A stretch of DNA of 36,514 nucleotides from the NCBI RefSeq assembly GCF_001653715.1, contig NZ_LWHQ01000067.1, positions 2,501 to 39,014 of the forward strand. The letters are read 5' to 3'. The stretch comes from Methylobacterium platani. GTDB lineage: Bacteria; Pseudomonadota; Alphaproteobacteria; Rhizobiales; Beijerinckiaceae. This document shows positions 5,815-13,547 of the stretch, one piece after another. Every line of letters begins with the position of its first letter. Positions within the stretch are counted from its first letter, which is position 1. The position numbers and the translations under genes were made by a program. Under the pieces are notes generated by a model. It searched no databases, had not been told where the DNA came from, and worked only from the letters and a program-made list of their open reading frames with translations.

Positions 5815-8505
5815 TCAGACCGGCCGCCGGCGCGCGCCCTGCCGGGCGGCGCGGCGCAGGATGAGCCCGAGCTGCTCGGCCGAGTACGGCTTGTGCAGGA
5901 GCTCGAAGCCGTGGGCGTCGTCCTGCGCCAGGACGTGGCTGTAGCCGGAGGCGAGCACCACGGGCAGGTGCGGCAGGCGCCGGCGCAGCTCGCGGGCGAG
6001 CGCGAGGCCGCCCATGCCGGGCATCACGACGTCGGAGAACACCACGTCGAAGCCCGCCCCGTCGGCTCCCAGCCGCGCGAGGGCCTCCTCGGCGTTGGTC
6101 GCCCAGGCGGTGCGGTAGCCGAGGTCGTGCAGGATCTGGGTGCAGAAGCGCCCGACCTCGATGTTGTCCTCGACCACGAGCACGCGCTCGCCGGCGCCGA
6201 TCGGCGACGCCCCGAGATCCGCGCCGGCCCCGTCGCCGTCCTCCGCGGCGGCCGGTGCCTCCGGCAGGTAGAGGGTGAAGGCGGCGCCCCGGCCTGGACC
6301 GCTCGTCACGTCGACGTCGCCGCCCGACTGCTTGGCGAAGCCGAACACCTGGGACAGGCCGAGGCCGGTGCCGCGCCCCACCTCCTTGGTGGTGAAGAAC
6401 GGCTCGAAGATGCGACCGATCAGGTCCGGCGGCACGCCCGGCCCGCTATCGGTGAGCGAGATCGCCGCGAAGGCGTTCTGCGAGCCGGCATGGCCCCGGA
6501 TCGGCGGCATCGCGGTCCCGCAGGCGACCGCGAGCGTCAGCGTGCCCTCGCCCTCCATCGCGTCGCGGGCGTTCACCGCCATGTTGATCAGCGCGGTCTC
6601 GAACTGGCTGAGATCCGCGCGCACGAAGCACGGACGGTCGGGCACCGTCACGACCACCCGCACCCGGGCGCCCGTGACCGTGTCGATCATGTCGGCGACG
6701 CCGCGCACCTTCTCGCCGACGTCGAAGACCGCCGGCAGCAGCGCCTGCCGGCGGGCGAAGGCGAGGAGCTGGCCGGTGAGCCTGGCGGCCCGGTCCACCG
6801 TGTCGGAGACCGCGTCGAGGTAGCGGCGCTTGCGCGCCTCGGGCAGCTCGGGCCGGCGCAGGAAATCCACCGACGAGCGGATGATGGTGAGCAGGTTGTT
6901 GAAGTCGTGCGCGACCCCGCCGGTGAGCTGGCCCACCGCCTCCATCTTCTGCGACTGGCGCAGGGCCTCCTCGGCCTGGGCCAGGGCGGCGGCCTGGGCC
7001 TTGACCGCCGTCACGTCGCGCACCGTGGCGTAGACGCGCCCGTCCCGCGGCACGGCGTTCCAGGACAGCCAGCGGTGCGAGCCGTCCCGGTGGCGGGTGC
7101 GGGTCTCGAAATTCGCCTGCGCCTCGCCGCGGGCGAGGCCTGCGGCCGCCGCCATCGTGGCCGGACGGTCGTCCAGATGGACGAAGTCGAGGAACGAGCG
7201 GCCGACGAGCTCGCTCTCGCTCCAGCCGAGCAGCGCGGTCCAGGCCGGGTTGAGGCTGAGGAGCTGGCCCTCGGGGGTGGCGACGCAGAACAGGTCGGTC
7301 GAGGCGCGCCAGATCTGGTCGCGCTCGGCGGTGCGCTCGGCGACCTGTCCCTCCAGGGAGGCGTTGAGGATCCGCAGCGCCTCCTCCATGCGCTTGCGCT
7401 CCGAGATGTCGCTGAAGAACACCGCGACCCGCGCCTGCGCGGGATCGCCGATCCGCAGCGCCCGCACGTCGAACCAGCGCCCGAACACGTCGGCCTGGTT
7501 CTCGAAATGCACCGGCTCGCCGGTCAGCGCGACGCGGCCGTAGGTGTCGAACCAGTGCCGCTCGAGGTCGGGGGCGAACTCGCTCACCCAGAGGCCCGCC
7601 ACGTCGGCTCCCGTCTGGCGGGCGAAGGCCGGGTTGGCCTCGGCGATCCGGTAGTCGACCGCGCGGTTCTCGCCGTCGAACCGCATCTCGAGGATGCAGA
7701 AGCCGACGTCGATGCTCTCGAGCAGGGTGCGGTAGCGCTCCTCGCTGTCGCGCAGGGCCGCCTGCGAGCGGACCTGCTCGGTGACGTCGTAGCCGCCGAC
7801 GAAGATGCCGGTGATCGCCCCCGTTCCGTCCCGCAGCGGCTGGTACAGGAGGTCGATGGCGCGCGCGGCCTCCTCGCCGGCGAGCAGGATCGGCATGGCG
7901 CGGGCCGCGAAGGGCTGGCCGGTGCGGTAGACCGCGTCGAGGAGCTCGTAGAACCCCTGGCCGGCGAGGTCGGGAAAGGCCTCGCGCACGGTCCGCCCGA
8001 GGTAGTCGCGCTCGCCGGCGATCGTCACGTAGGCGTCGTTGACGTAGTCGAAGACGTGGGCCGGGCCGCGCAGCACCGCGACGAAGCCCGGCATCTGCTG
8101 GAAGATCTGCTCGCGGCGCTGGTGCGCCTCCTGCTGCGGCGCGCCGGCGACCGGGTGGTGGAGCACCGCCGCGACGGCGCCGGAGGCGTCGCGCACCGGG
8201 ACATGGGTGACGCTCCGGCTCTCCCCGGCGAGGGCGCCCTGCCCCGCGCCGGCGAGCGCGACCGTGTCGGGCCGGCCGCTCGCGACCGCGCGCGCGATCG
8301 AGGCCCGCACCGGCCCGGCCAGGTCCGCCGTGCCCGGGACCGCCTCGGCGAAGGGCCGGCCGACGAGGTCGTCCAGGCCGCGGCCGATCCCGTCGCGATA
8401 GGCGCGGTTCGCCGTCAGGACGCGGCCCTGCGGGTCGAGGACCAGGCAGGGCTCGGGCGCGGCGTCGAAGAGGCTGCGGTAATCGAGGTCCGGCGGCGCG
8501 CTCAT
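5815..8505 (-). CDS. Soluble multi-PAS hybrid sensor histidine kinase
   Basis: An 896-residue signalling protein with no membrane segment or signal peptide, so cytosolic. In order: PAS1 (about 8-115), PAS2 (130-240), PAS3 (250-375), PAS4 (390-505), a short coiled linker, HisKA with phosphoacceptor H533 in VAHDFNNLL, an HATPase_c domain with NMAVNARDAM (N box), LTDSGPGVP (G1) and GTGLGLSQVFGF (G2), and a C-terminal receiver (about 772-890) with phosphoacceptor D825 in FSDVVMPGMGG. The HDFNNLL form is typical of PAS hybrid kinases of alphaproteobacteria. No partner regulator or Hpt protein is adjacent, so the output is unknown. The ATG at 8503-8505 has no ribosome site of its own but overlaps (ATGA) the end of a possible small frame upstream. 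A 30-bp palindrome follows the stop. Confidence 0.92.
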   Translation of the reverse strand: MSAPPDLDYRSLFDAAPEPCLVLDPQGRVLTANRAYRDGIGRGLDDLVGRPFAEAVPGTADLAGPVRASIARAVASGRPDTVALAGAGQGALAGESRSVTHVPVRDASGAVAAVLHHPVAGAPQQEAHQRREQIFQQMPGFVAVLRGPAHVFDYVNDAYVTIAGERDYLGRTVREAFPDLAGQGFYELLDAVYRTGQPFAARAMPILLAGEEAARAIDLLYQPLRDGTGAITGIFVGGYDVTEQVRSQAALRDSEERYRTLLESIDVGFCILEMRFDGENRAVDYRIAEANPAFARQTGADVAGLWVSEFAPDLERHWFDTYGRVALTGEPVHFENQADVFGRWFDVRALRIGDPAQARVAVFFSDISERKRMEEALRILNASLEGQVAERTAERDQIWRASTDLFCVATPEGQLLSLNPAWTALLGWSESELVGRSFLDFVHLDDRPATMAAAAGLARGEAQANFETRTRHRDGSHRWLSWNAVPRDGRVYATVRDVTAVKAQAAALAQAEEALRQSQKMEAVGQLTGGVAHDFNNLLTIIRSSVDFLRRPELPEARKRRYLDAVSDTVDRAARLTGQLLAFARRQALLPAVFDVGEKVRGVADMIDTVTGARVRVVVTVPDRPCFVRADLSQFETALINMAVNARDAMEGEGTLTLAVACGTAMPPIRGHAGSQNAFAAISLTDSGPGVPPDLIGRIFEPFFTTKEVGRGTGLGLSQVFGFAKQSGGDVDVTSGPGRGAAFTLYLPEAPAAAEDGDGAGADLGASPIGAGERVLVVEDNIEVGRFCTQILHDLGYRTAWATNAEEALARLGADGAGFDVVFSDVVMPGMGGLALARELRRRLPHLPVVLASGYSHVLAQDDAHGFELLHKPYSAEQLGLILRRAARQGARRRPV

Positions 8506-8795
8506 GCGGCGGCCCGGGACGGGCGGGATCGCGGCCGGGGACCGGGCGGCACGACGACGGACGGGCGCGCGACGGGGCGGCGCGGAGCGAGCGGGACAAC
8601 GACCATGGCCTCCCGTCCTACCACCGGCGCCGCGACCTGTCGCCGACCGTCGGCGGACGGCGCCCGGCCCGTCGCGGGATCCCCGCGCGCGACCCTCGCG
8701 GGGTTTGCCGCCTGCGGGTCCCGGCGATGGCCCGGCCGCAGGTTGGAGCCCGCGATGCCGTGCCTTGATCTCGGCGGCTTTTGCGTGTTCGCCAT
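8502..8795 (-). CDS. Possible small basic protein coupled to the kinase
   Basis: An open frame of 97 codons starting MANTQKPPRSRHG at 8793-8795 and ending in TGA that overlaps the kinase ATG by 4 bp. It would explain the missing ribosome site of the kinase by translational coupling. GGGAGG lies upstream but about 15 bases from the ATG. Against it: the product is Arg/Pro/Ala-rich with no domain, and it uses codons rare in the neighbours (AGA, TCA, AGG, GTA, GGA, CGA). It may instead be the leader region of the kinase mRNA. This is the only candidate in the 329-bp divergent spacer 8506-8834. Confidence 0.3.
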   Translation of the reverse strand: MANTQKPPRSRHGIAGSNLRPGHRRDPQAANPARVARGDPATGRAPSADGRRQVAAPVVGREAMVVVPLAPRRPVARPSVVVPPGPRPRSRPSRAAA

Positions 8796-8834
8796 CGTCC
8801 GTCCCCGAATCCTCCCTTCCGTCGATCGGTCCGC

Positions 8835-9809
8835 ATGCTCCTGAGAGGCGCGTCTCCCGCGAAGGTCCTGGTGGTGAGCACGAGCCCGGACACGCTGAAC
8901 CACAATGCGCCGATCCGGTCCGCCCTGCGCGACGGCTTCGCGGAGGTGCTCGGCGCGGCGTCCGTGCGCGCGTGCCCGCTGGAGCTCGCCGGGGAGGCGG
9001 TCGCGGGCTTTCGCCCGGGCCTCGTCGTCGCGCTCGGCAGCGTCGCGGTCGATTCCGCCCCCCTGCGGGAGCTGGCGCAGGGCGTCCGGCGGGCGGGGGC
9101 GCGCCTCGCCGTGTGGCTCCACGACGATCCCTACGAGTTCGATTACGCGGCCAAGGCCGAGGACCTCGCCGATCACCTCTTCACCAACGACCGCTGGGCC
9201 CTGCCCCATTACCGGCATCCGTCGGTCTCGCACCTGCCGCTGGCGGCCTGCCGGCGCACCCACGACCGGCCGGTGCGGCCGATGGCCGGGCGGGCCCTCG
9301 ACCTGTTCTTCTGCGGCGCCGCCTTCCCGAACCGGATCGCCCTTCTCGAACGCGCGCAAGCCAGCCTCGCCGGGCGCCGGGTCGAGATCCGCGGCGCGGG
9401 CTGGCCGGCCGGCCTGCCCTTCGCCGAGAACACCCGCATGAACCCCGCCGCGATGGCCGACCGGGCGAGCGAGTCGCGCCTCGTCCTGGCGGTCGGCCGC
9501 GACCTCGACATCGCCAACCGGCGCTTCCGGCTGCCGGCCTCGACGCCGGGGCCGCGGGTCTTCGAGGCCGCCCTGGCGGGCGCGCCGCAGCTCTGCTTCG
9601 CCGCCGGCCTCGAGATCCTGGACTACTTCGAGGAGGGGCGCGAGATCCTGCTCTTCGACGACGTCCCGGAGATCGCGGCGGCGATCGACCGCTCCCACCG
9701 CGAGCCCGCCGCCTTCGAGGCGATGGCCGGGCGCGCCCGCGCCCGGGCGCTCGACGCCCACACCTACGCCCACCGGGCGCGGACCATTCTGGCGGTGATG
9801 GCCGCGTGA
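8835..9809 (+). CDS. CgeB-like glycosyltransferase
   Basis: A 324-residue cytosolic GT-B-type protein of the CgeB/Glyco_trans_1_2 group (named after a Bacillus spore-coat maturation protein), expected to transfer a sugar from a nucleotide-sugar. The N-terminal half carries HDDPYEFDY and HLFTNDRWALPHY; the C-terminal half starts with DLFFCGAAFPNR (D156) and has RVFEAALAGAPQL (F243) followed by EILDYFEEGREILLF, the conserved donor-side region of this family. The same landmarks occur in the N-terminal third of the next gene, so the two are paralogues. I chose the ATG at 8835, which starts close to the first strand (KVLVVSTSPD); an in-frame start at 8781 adds 18 residues of no family character. 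The stop overlaps a possible GTG start of the next gene. Donor and acceptor are unknown. Confidence 0.8.
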   Translation: MLLRGASPAKVLVVSTSPDTLNHNAPIRSALRDGFAEVLGAASVRACPLELAGEAVAGFRPGLVVALGSVAVDSAPLRELAQGVRRAGARLAVWLHDDPYEFDYAAKAEDLADHLFTNDRWALPHYRHPSVSHLPLAACRRTHDRPVRPMAGRALDLFFCGAAFPNRIALLERAQASLAGRRVEIRGAGWPAGLPFAENTRMNPAAMADRASESRLVLAVGRDLDIANRRFRLPASTPGPRVFEAALAGAPQLCFAAGLEILDYFEEGREILLFDDVPEIAAAIDRSHREPAAFEAMAGRARARALDAHTYAHRARTILAVMAA

Positions 9810-9820
9810 CCGGAAGCCCG

Positions 9821-12800
9821 ATGTCCTTCGCCAAGCCCTTCCCCGACCCCCTCGCCGAACCCCTCTCGGTGCTCCTGCTCGACACCGAGCCGAGGACCAG
9901 CAACGCCTACATCACCCTGGCGATCGCCGACGCCCTGCGGCGCCACCCGTCGGTCGCACGGATCGTCCGCGCGAGCCACGCCGACGCCGTGGCGCTGGCG
10001 CAGGACGCGCTGGCACGCGGCGAGCGGTTCGACCTCTTCCTCGCCTTCGGGGGGGCGAGCCGCCACCACGCCCTCCTGCGCCGCCTCTGCGCGCTCGCCG
10101 GCACCAGCGCGCTCTGGACCACCGAGGACCCCTACCTGAGCGCCGCGAATGCCCGGCTCTCGGGCTGCTTCGACCTCGTCTTCACCAACGACCGCGGCTC
10201 GCTGTCCCGCTACGGCGCCGGCGCCCGGCACCTGCCGCTCGCGGCCACGCCCCTGTTCCAGGACCTGCCCGTCCGGACGGAGGATGCGGCCTACCGCTAC
10301 GACCTCCTGTTCGTCGGCACGGCCTGGCCGAACCGGGTCGCGACCCTCGACCGGATCCTGTCGACCTGTCCCGGCGACCTGAAGGTGAAGATCGCGCTGC
10401 CGGGCAACGACTACCTGCCGCAGCCGGTGCTGGCGCGCGACGACCTGATCGTCGACTGGCGCTGCGGCAACGAGGACTTCGCCCGGTTCGCCAATGCGAG
10501 CCGGGTCGTGCTCACCCTGCCGCGGATCTTCACCGCCGGCGCCGACGAGGCGGCGGCCGGCACGACGCCGCCGCCGCGGCTGTTCGAGGCGGCGCTCGCC
10601 GGCGGCGCGCAGCTCGTCGTCGGCGCCGATCCGGAGATCGCCGACTACTACGAGCCGGACCGCGAGATCCGCCTCGCCAGCGAGGACGACGTCGTCGCGG
10701 CGATCGCCGCGATGCTGTCCGATCCCGCCTCCCGCATCGCCATGGCCGAGCGCGCCCGCACCCGCACCCGGGCCGAGCATCTCTACGACCACCGGGTCGA
10801 CGTGATCCTGCGGGCGGCGCGAGAGACGATGCCGAAGCATCGGGCCGGCCTCGTGCCGTCGAGCGTCGCCGGACCGGCGCCCGCCCGGCCCCGCATCCTC
10901 TTCGTCGCCCATAACCGGGTCGGGCGTCGCCAGGGCGGCGGCGTGGAGTTCTACCAGGAGCAGCTCGCCGGCGCGCTCGCCGGTTTCGACTCCCTGTTCC
11001 TCTATCCCGCCTTCGAGGAGGGGGCCTGGGTGATGCGCCTCGACGAGGGCGAGACCTCGGAGGCGCTGCCGATCCCGCCGGCGGAGCGGCTGCTCGCCAG
11101 CCCGGAGATCGAGGCGCTCGTCGAGCGCATCCTGGTCGAGCGCCGCATCGACCTCGTCCACGTCCACCACCTGCTCGGCCTGCCGCTCAGCCTGCCGGCC
11201 GTCGCCCGGGCCCACGGCGTGCCGGTGGTGATGCAGCTGCACGACTTCTTCCTGGTCTGCAGCCGCTTCACCCTGCTGAACCAGCACGGTGCGTTCTGCG
11301 ACGTGGTGCATCGCGGCACGCGGCACTGCGACGGCTGCCTCGCCACCGCCGAGGGGCTGCCCGCCGGCGCCAAGGCGCGGCGGGACGGCTTCGTGGCGCG
11401 CATGCTTCGCAGCGTCGACGCCTTCGTGACGAGCACGCCGGCCACCGCCGACTACGTCCGCGCGTTCTACCCCGAGGCGGCGGCGCGGGTCGCGGTGATC
11501 GAGATGGTCGACGCGGAGCCCGCGCCCGCCCCGCCGCGGGCCTCCGTCGCCCACGCACCCCGCGCGCCCTTGCGGGTCGCGGTGCTCGGCAACGTCGTCG
11601 ACCACAAGGGCGCCCGGACCCTGCTCGAGCTCGTCCGCATCACCGAGGGCGAGGCCGTCGTGTTCGAGGTGCTCGGCTACGTCGAGAGCTACCTCGTCGC
11701 CGCCTTCGAGGCGCTGGAGGGGGAGCGGCTGACGATGCGCGGCGGCTATGCCCGCGAGGAGGTGCCGGCCCTGCTCGCCGGCTGCGACGTGTCGCTCCAC
11801 CTGTCGCTGTGGCCCGAGACCTACATGATCTCGCTCACCGAGGCGTGGCGGGCCGGCCTGATCCCGATCGTCACCGATCTCGGCGCGCCGGGAGAGCGGG
11901 TCACCGACGGCGTCGACGGCCTCATGGTGCCGCCCGGCGATTCGGGCGCCCTGCGCCAGGCCCTGCGGCGCCTGGCGCACGATCCCGATCTCGCCGCCTC
12001 GCTGCGCGCCGCGATCCGGCAGAAGACCTTCCCGACCGTGGCCGGGCACGCCGCCCGGATGGCGGCGCTCTACCGCGACCTGATCGCCGCCCGGCCCGTG
12101 CCCCACGACGCGGCTCCCCATGAGCACGCCGTCCCGACCGGGCGGCCGTCGGCGCCCTTCACCCTCTCGGCCCGCGACCTGGGCTTTCGCCTCAACCATC
12201 CCGACTGGACCGACCCGGCGATCGTCTGGGACGGGACGAGCGAGGCGAGCGCCGCGACGGGCGCCCTGCCGCCGCCGGCGGCGGCCCTGCCCGAACGGGC
12301 GCTGGCGCCGGGCGATCCCGACCTGTCGTGGGAGATCGCCGACCTCGTGATCGACGGCCAGCGGCTGCCCGGCCGGATCGGCGCCTGCGCGGCCTGCGAC
12401 GGCGTCTCGCTGCGCGGCTGGATCTGGCATCCGCGGGCCGGGCGCCCGGCCCGGACCTGGCTGCGGCTGCGCTCCGGCGACGCCGCGGCCTACGTCGCCG
12501 CCCTCCCCGAGCGCCGGCCCGAGCTCGCCGCCCGGTTCGGCAACGGGCGGGCCGAGCAGGCCGGATTCGCCGCGCATCTCCGCATCGCGGACCTGCCGGC
12601 GGGGCCCTGCACGGTCGACCTCCTCCAGGTCTATGCCGACCACGTCGCGGTGGCCCACGAGGTCGCGCGGATCGTCGTCCCGGCCCTGCCCGCGCCGGGT
12701 CCGGTGACGCCGTGGCGGCACGGCCTGCCGGTGCCGGAGGCGGGCTTACGCCGGAGGGCGGAGCCCGCGACGGTCACGGGCCACGGGCTGCAGACGATCG

Positions 12801-13519
12801 AGGGCGTGCCGGTGGCGCGCCAGGGCGGCCTCACCCGCATCGCGGTGGCGCTGCCGGCCGGCGCGCGAAGCGGGCAGCCCGTCCTGGTTCTCGAGGGCGA
12901 TGGAGGCACGGCCTGGACGAGGGCGGCCTGGACCGGGGAAACGTCGGACGACGGGGCGGCGCGGGCCGGGGCCGAGGCGCGGGTCCGCGAGATCGCGCCG
13001 GGAACCTACCGCCTCGGCGTCGCGATCCAGGGCGAGGACGGGGCGGACCTCCACGAGACCGGAACCACGCTCTTCGTCGCGCCGTCCTCCCGCCCCTGCC
13101 TCGTCACGGCGGAGCCGCCGCAGGCCCTGCGGCGGGCCTGGATCCGGCGCGTGCGCAGCCGCCCGAACCTCGATGCGGTCGCCCTCGGCGAGGCCTCGAC
13201 CCTGCTCGGCACCACCGTCACCGTCTCGGGCTGGTGCTTCGTGCCCGGGCGCGGCCGGCCGCTCGCCTGGATCGCCCGCTGGGGCACCGGGCGCGGGCGC
13301 CGCTTCCTGGTCGCCGAGAGCTTCGCCCGCCAGGACGTCGCCGCCCACCTGAAGGAAGCCGACGCCCTCACCGCCGGCTTCGAGTTCCCGCTGCCTCTCG
13401 CCGCCCTCCGGGACGGGGCGCTGACGGTGTTCCAGGTCTACGAGCGCGGCGCGGTCGCCCTCGCGGGTTTCCCGCGGCACGTTGCGGGCATAATTCCGGC
13501 AGGGACGATCCCGGAGTGA
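9821..13519 (+). CDS. Tri-modular glycosyltransferase: CgeB-like + GT4 + duplicated C-terminal module
   Basis: A 1232-residue cytosolic protein. Residues about 12-335 repeat the CgeB-like fold of the preceding gene (VFTNDRGSLSRY, DLLFVGTAWPNR at D161, LFEAALAGGAQL around F255). Residues about 355-762 are a GT4-type glycosyltransferase: ILFVAHNRVG, LHDFFLVCSRF, CDGC, then WPETYMISLTEAW with the EX7E pair E666 and E674, and GAPGERV...GLMVPPGD. Residues 780-1232 hold no known catalytic domain but two related modules beginning near GWIWHP (866) and GWCFVP (1137). It may add two successive sugars to one acceptor. ATG 9821 has GGAAG nine bases upstream; GTG 9806, overlapping the previous stop, is an in-frame alternative. 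A hairpin separates it from the convergent TonB receptor. Confidence 0.85.
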   Translation: MSFAKPFPDPLAEPLSVLLLDTEPRTSNAYITLAIADALRRHPSVARIVRASHADAVALAQDALARGERFDLFLAFGGASRHHALLRRLCALAGTSALWTTEDPYLSAANARLSGCFDLVFTNDRGSLSRYGAGARHLPLAATPLFQDLPVRTEDAAYRYDLLFVGTAWPNRVATLDRILSTCPGDLKVKIALPGNDYLPQPVLARDDLIVDWRCGNEDFARFANASRVVLTLPRIFTAGADEAAAGTTPPPRLFEAALAGGAQLVVGADPEIADYYEPDREIRLASEDDVVAAIAAMLSDPASRIAMAERARTRTRAEHLYDHRVDVILRAARETMPKHRAGLVPSSVAGPAPARPRILFVAHNRVGRRQGGGVEFYQEQLAGALAGFDSLFLYPAFEEGAWVMRLDEGETSEALPIPPAERLLASPEIEALVERILVERRIDLVHVHHLLGLPLSLPAVARAHGVPVVMQLHDFFLVCSRFTLLNQHGAFCDVVHRGTRHCDGCLATAEGLPAGAKARRDGFVARMLRSVDAFVTSTPATADYVRAFYPEAAARVAVIEMVDAEPAPAPPRASVAHAPRAPLRVAVLGNVVDHKGARTLLELVRITEGEAVVFEVLGYVESYLVAAFEALEGERLTMRGGYAREEVPALLAGCDVSLHLSLWPETYMISLTEAWRAGLIPIVTDLGAPGERVTDGVDGLMVPPGDSGALRQALRRLAHDPDLAASLRAAIRQKTFPTVAGHAARMAALYRDLIAARPVPHDAAPHEHAVPTGRPSAPFTLSARDLGFRLNHPDWTDPAIVWDGTSEASAATGALPPPAAALPERALAPGDPDLSWEIADLVIDGQRLPGRIGACAACDGVSLRGWIWHPRAGRPARTWLRLRSGDAAAYVAALPERRPELAARFGNGRAEQAGFAAHLRIADLPAGPCTVDLLQVYADHVAVAHEVARIVVPALPAPGPVTPWRHGLPVPEAGLRRRAEPATVTGHGLQTIEGVPVARQGGLTRIAVALPAGARSGQPVLVLEGDGGTAWTRAAWTGETSDDGAARAGAEARVREIAPGTYRLGVAIQGEDGADLHETGTTLFVAPSSRPCLVTAEPPQALRRAWIRRVRSRPNLDAVALGEASTLLGTTVTVSGWCFVPGRGRPLAWIARWGTGRGRRFLVAESFARQDVAAHLKEADALTAGFEFPLPLAALRDGALTVFQVYERGAVALAGFPRHVAGIIPAGTIPE

Positions 13520-13520
13520 A

Positions 13521-13541
13521 GGCGGGGGGCTCGCCCCCGCC
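13521..13541. terminator. Hairpin between convergent genes
   Basis: GGCGGGGG (13521-13528) and CCCCCGCC (13534-13541) pair around the loop GCTCG, one base after the glycosyltransferase stop and 6 bp before the end of the TonB receptor gene. Being symmetrical, it can serve both strands. Confidence 0.55.
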
Positions 13542-13547
13542 CCTGTC

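Noticed and set aside
5617..8844. Very long plus-strand open frame (over 1000 codons)
   Set aside because: It is antisense to the hybrid kinase, whose domains are unmistakable. Its product is compositionally biased and shows no domain; high GC removes stop codons from this frame.
9764..12721. 985-codon minus-strand frame
   Set aside because: Antisense shadow of the large glycosyltransferase, with no recognisable motifs.
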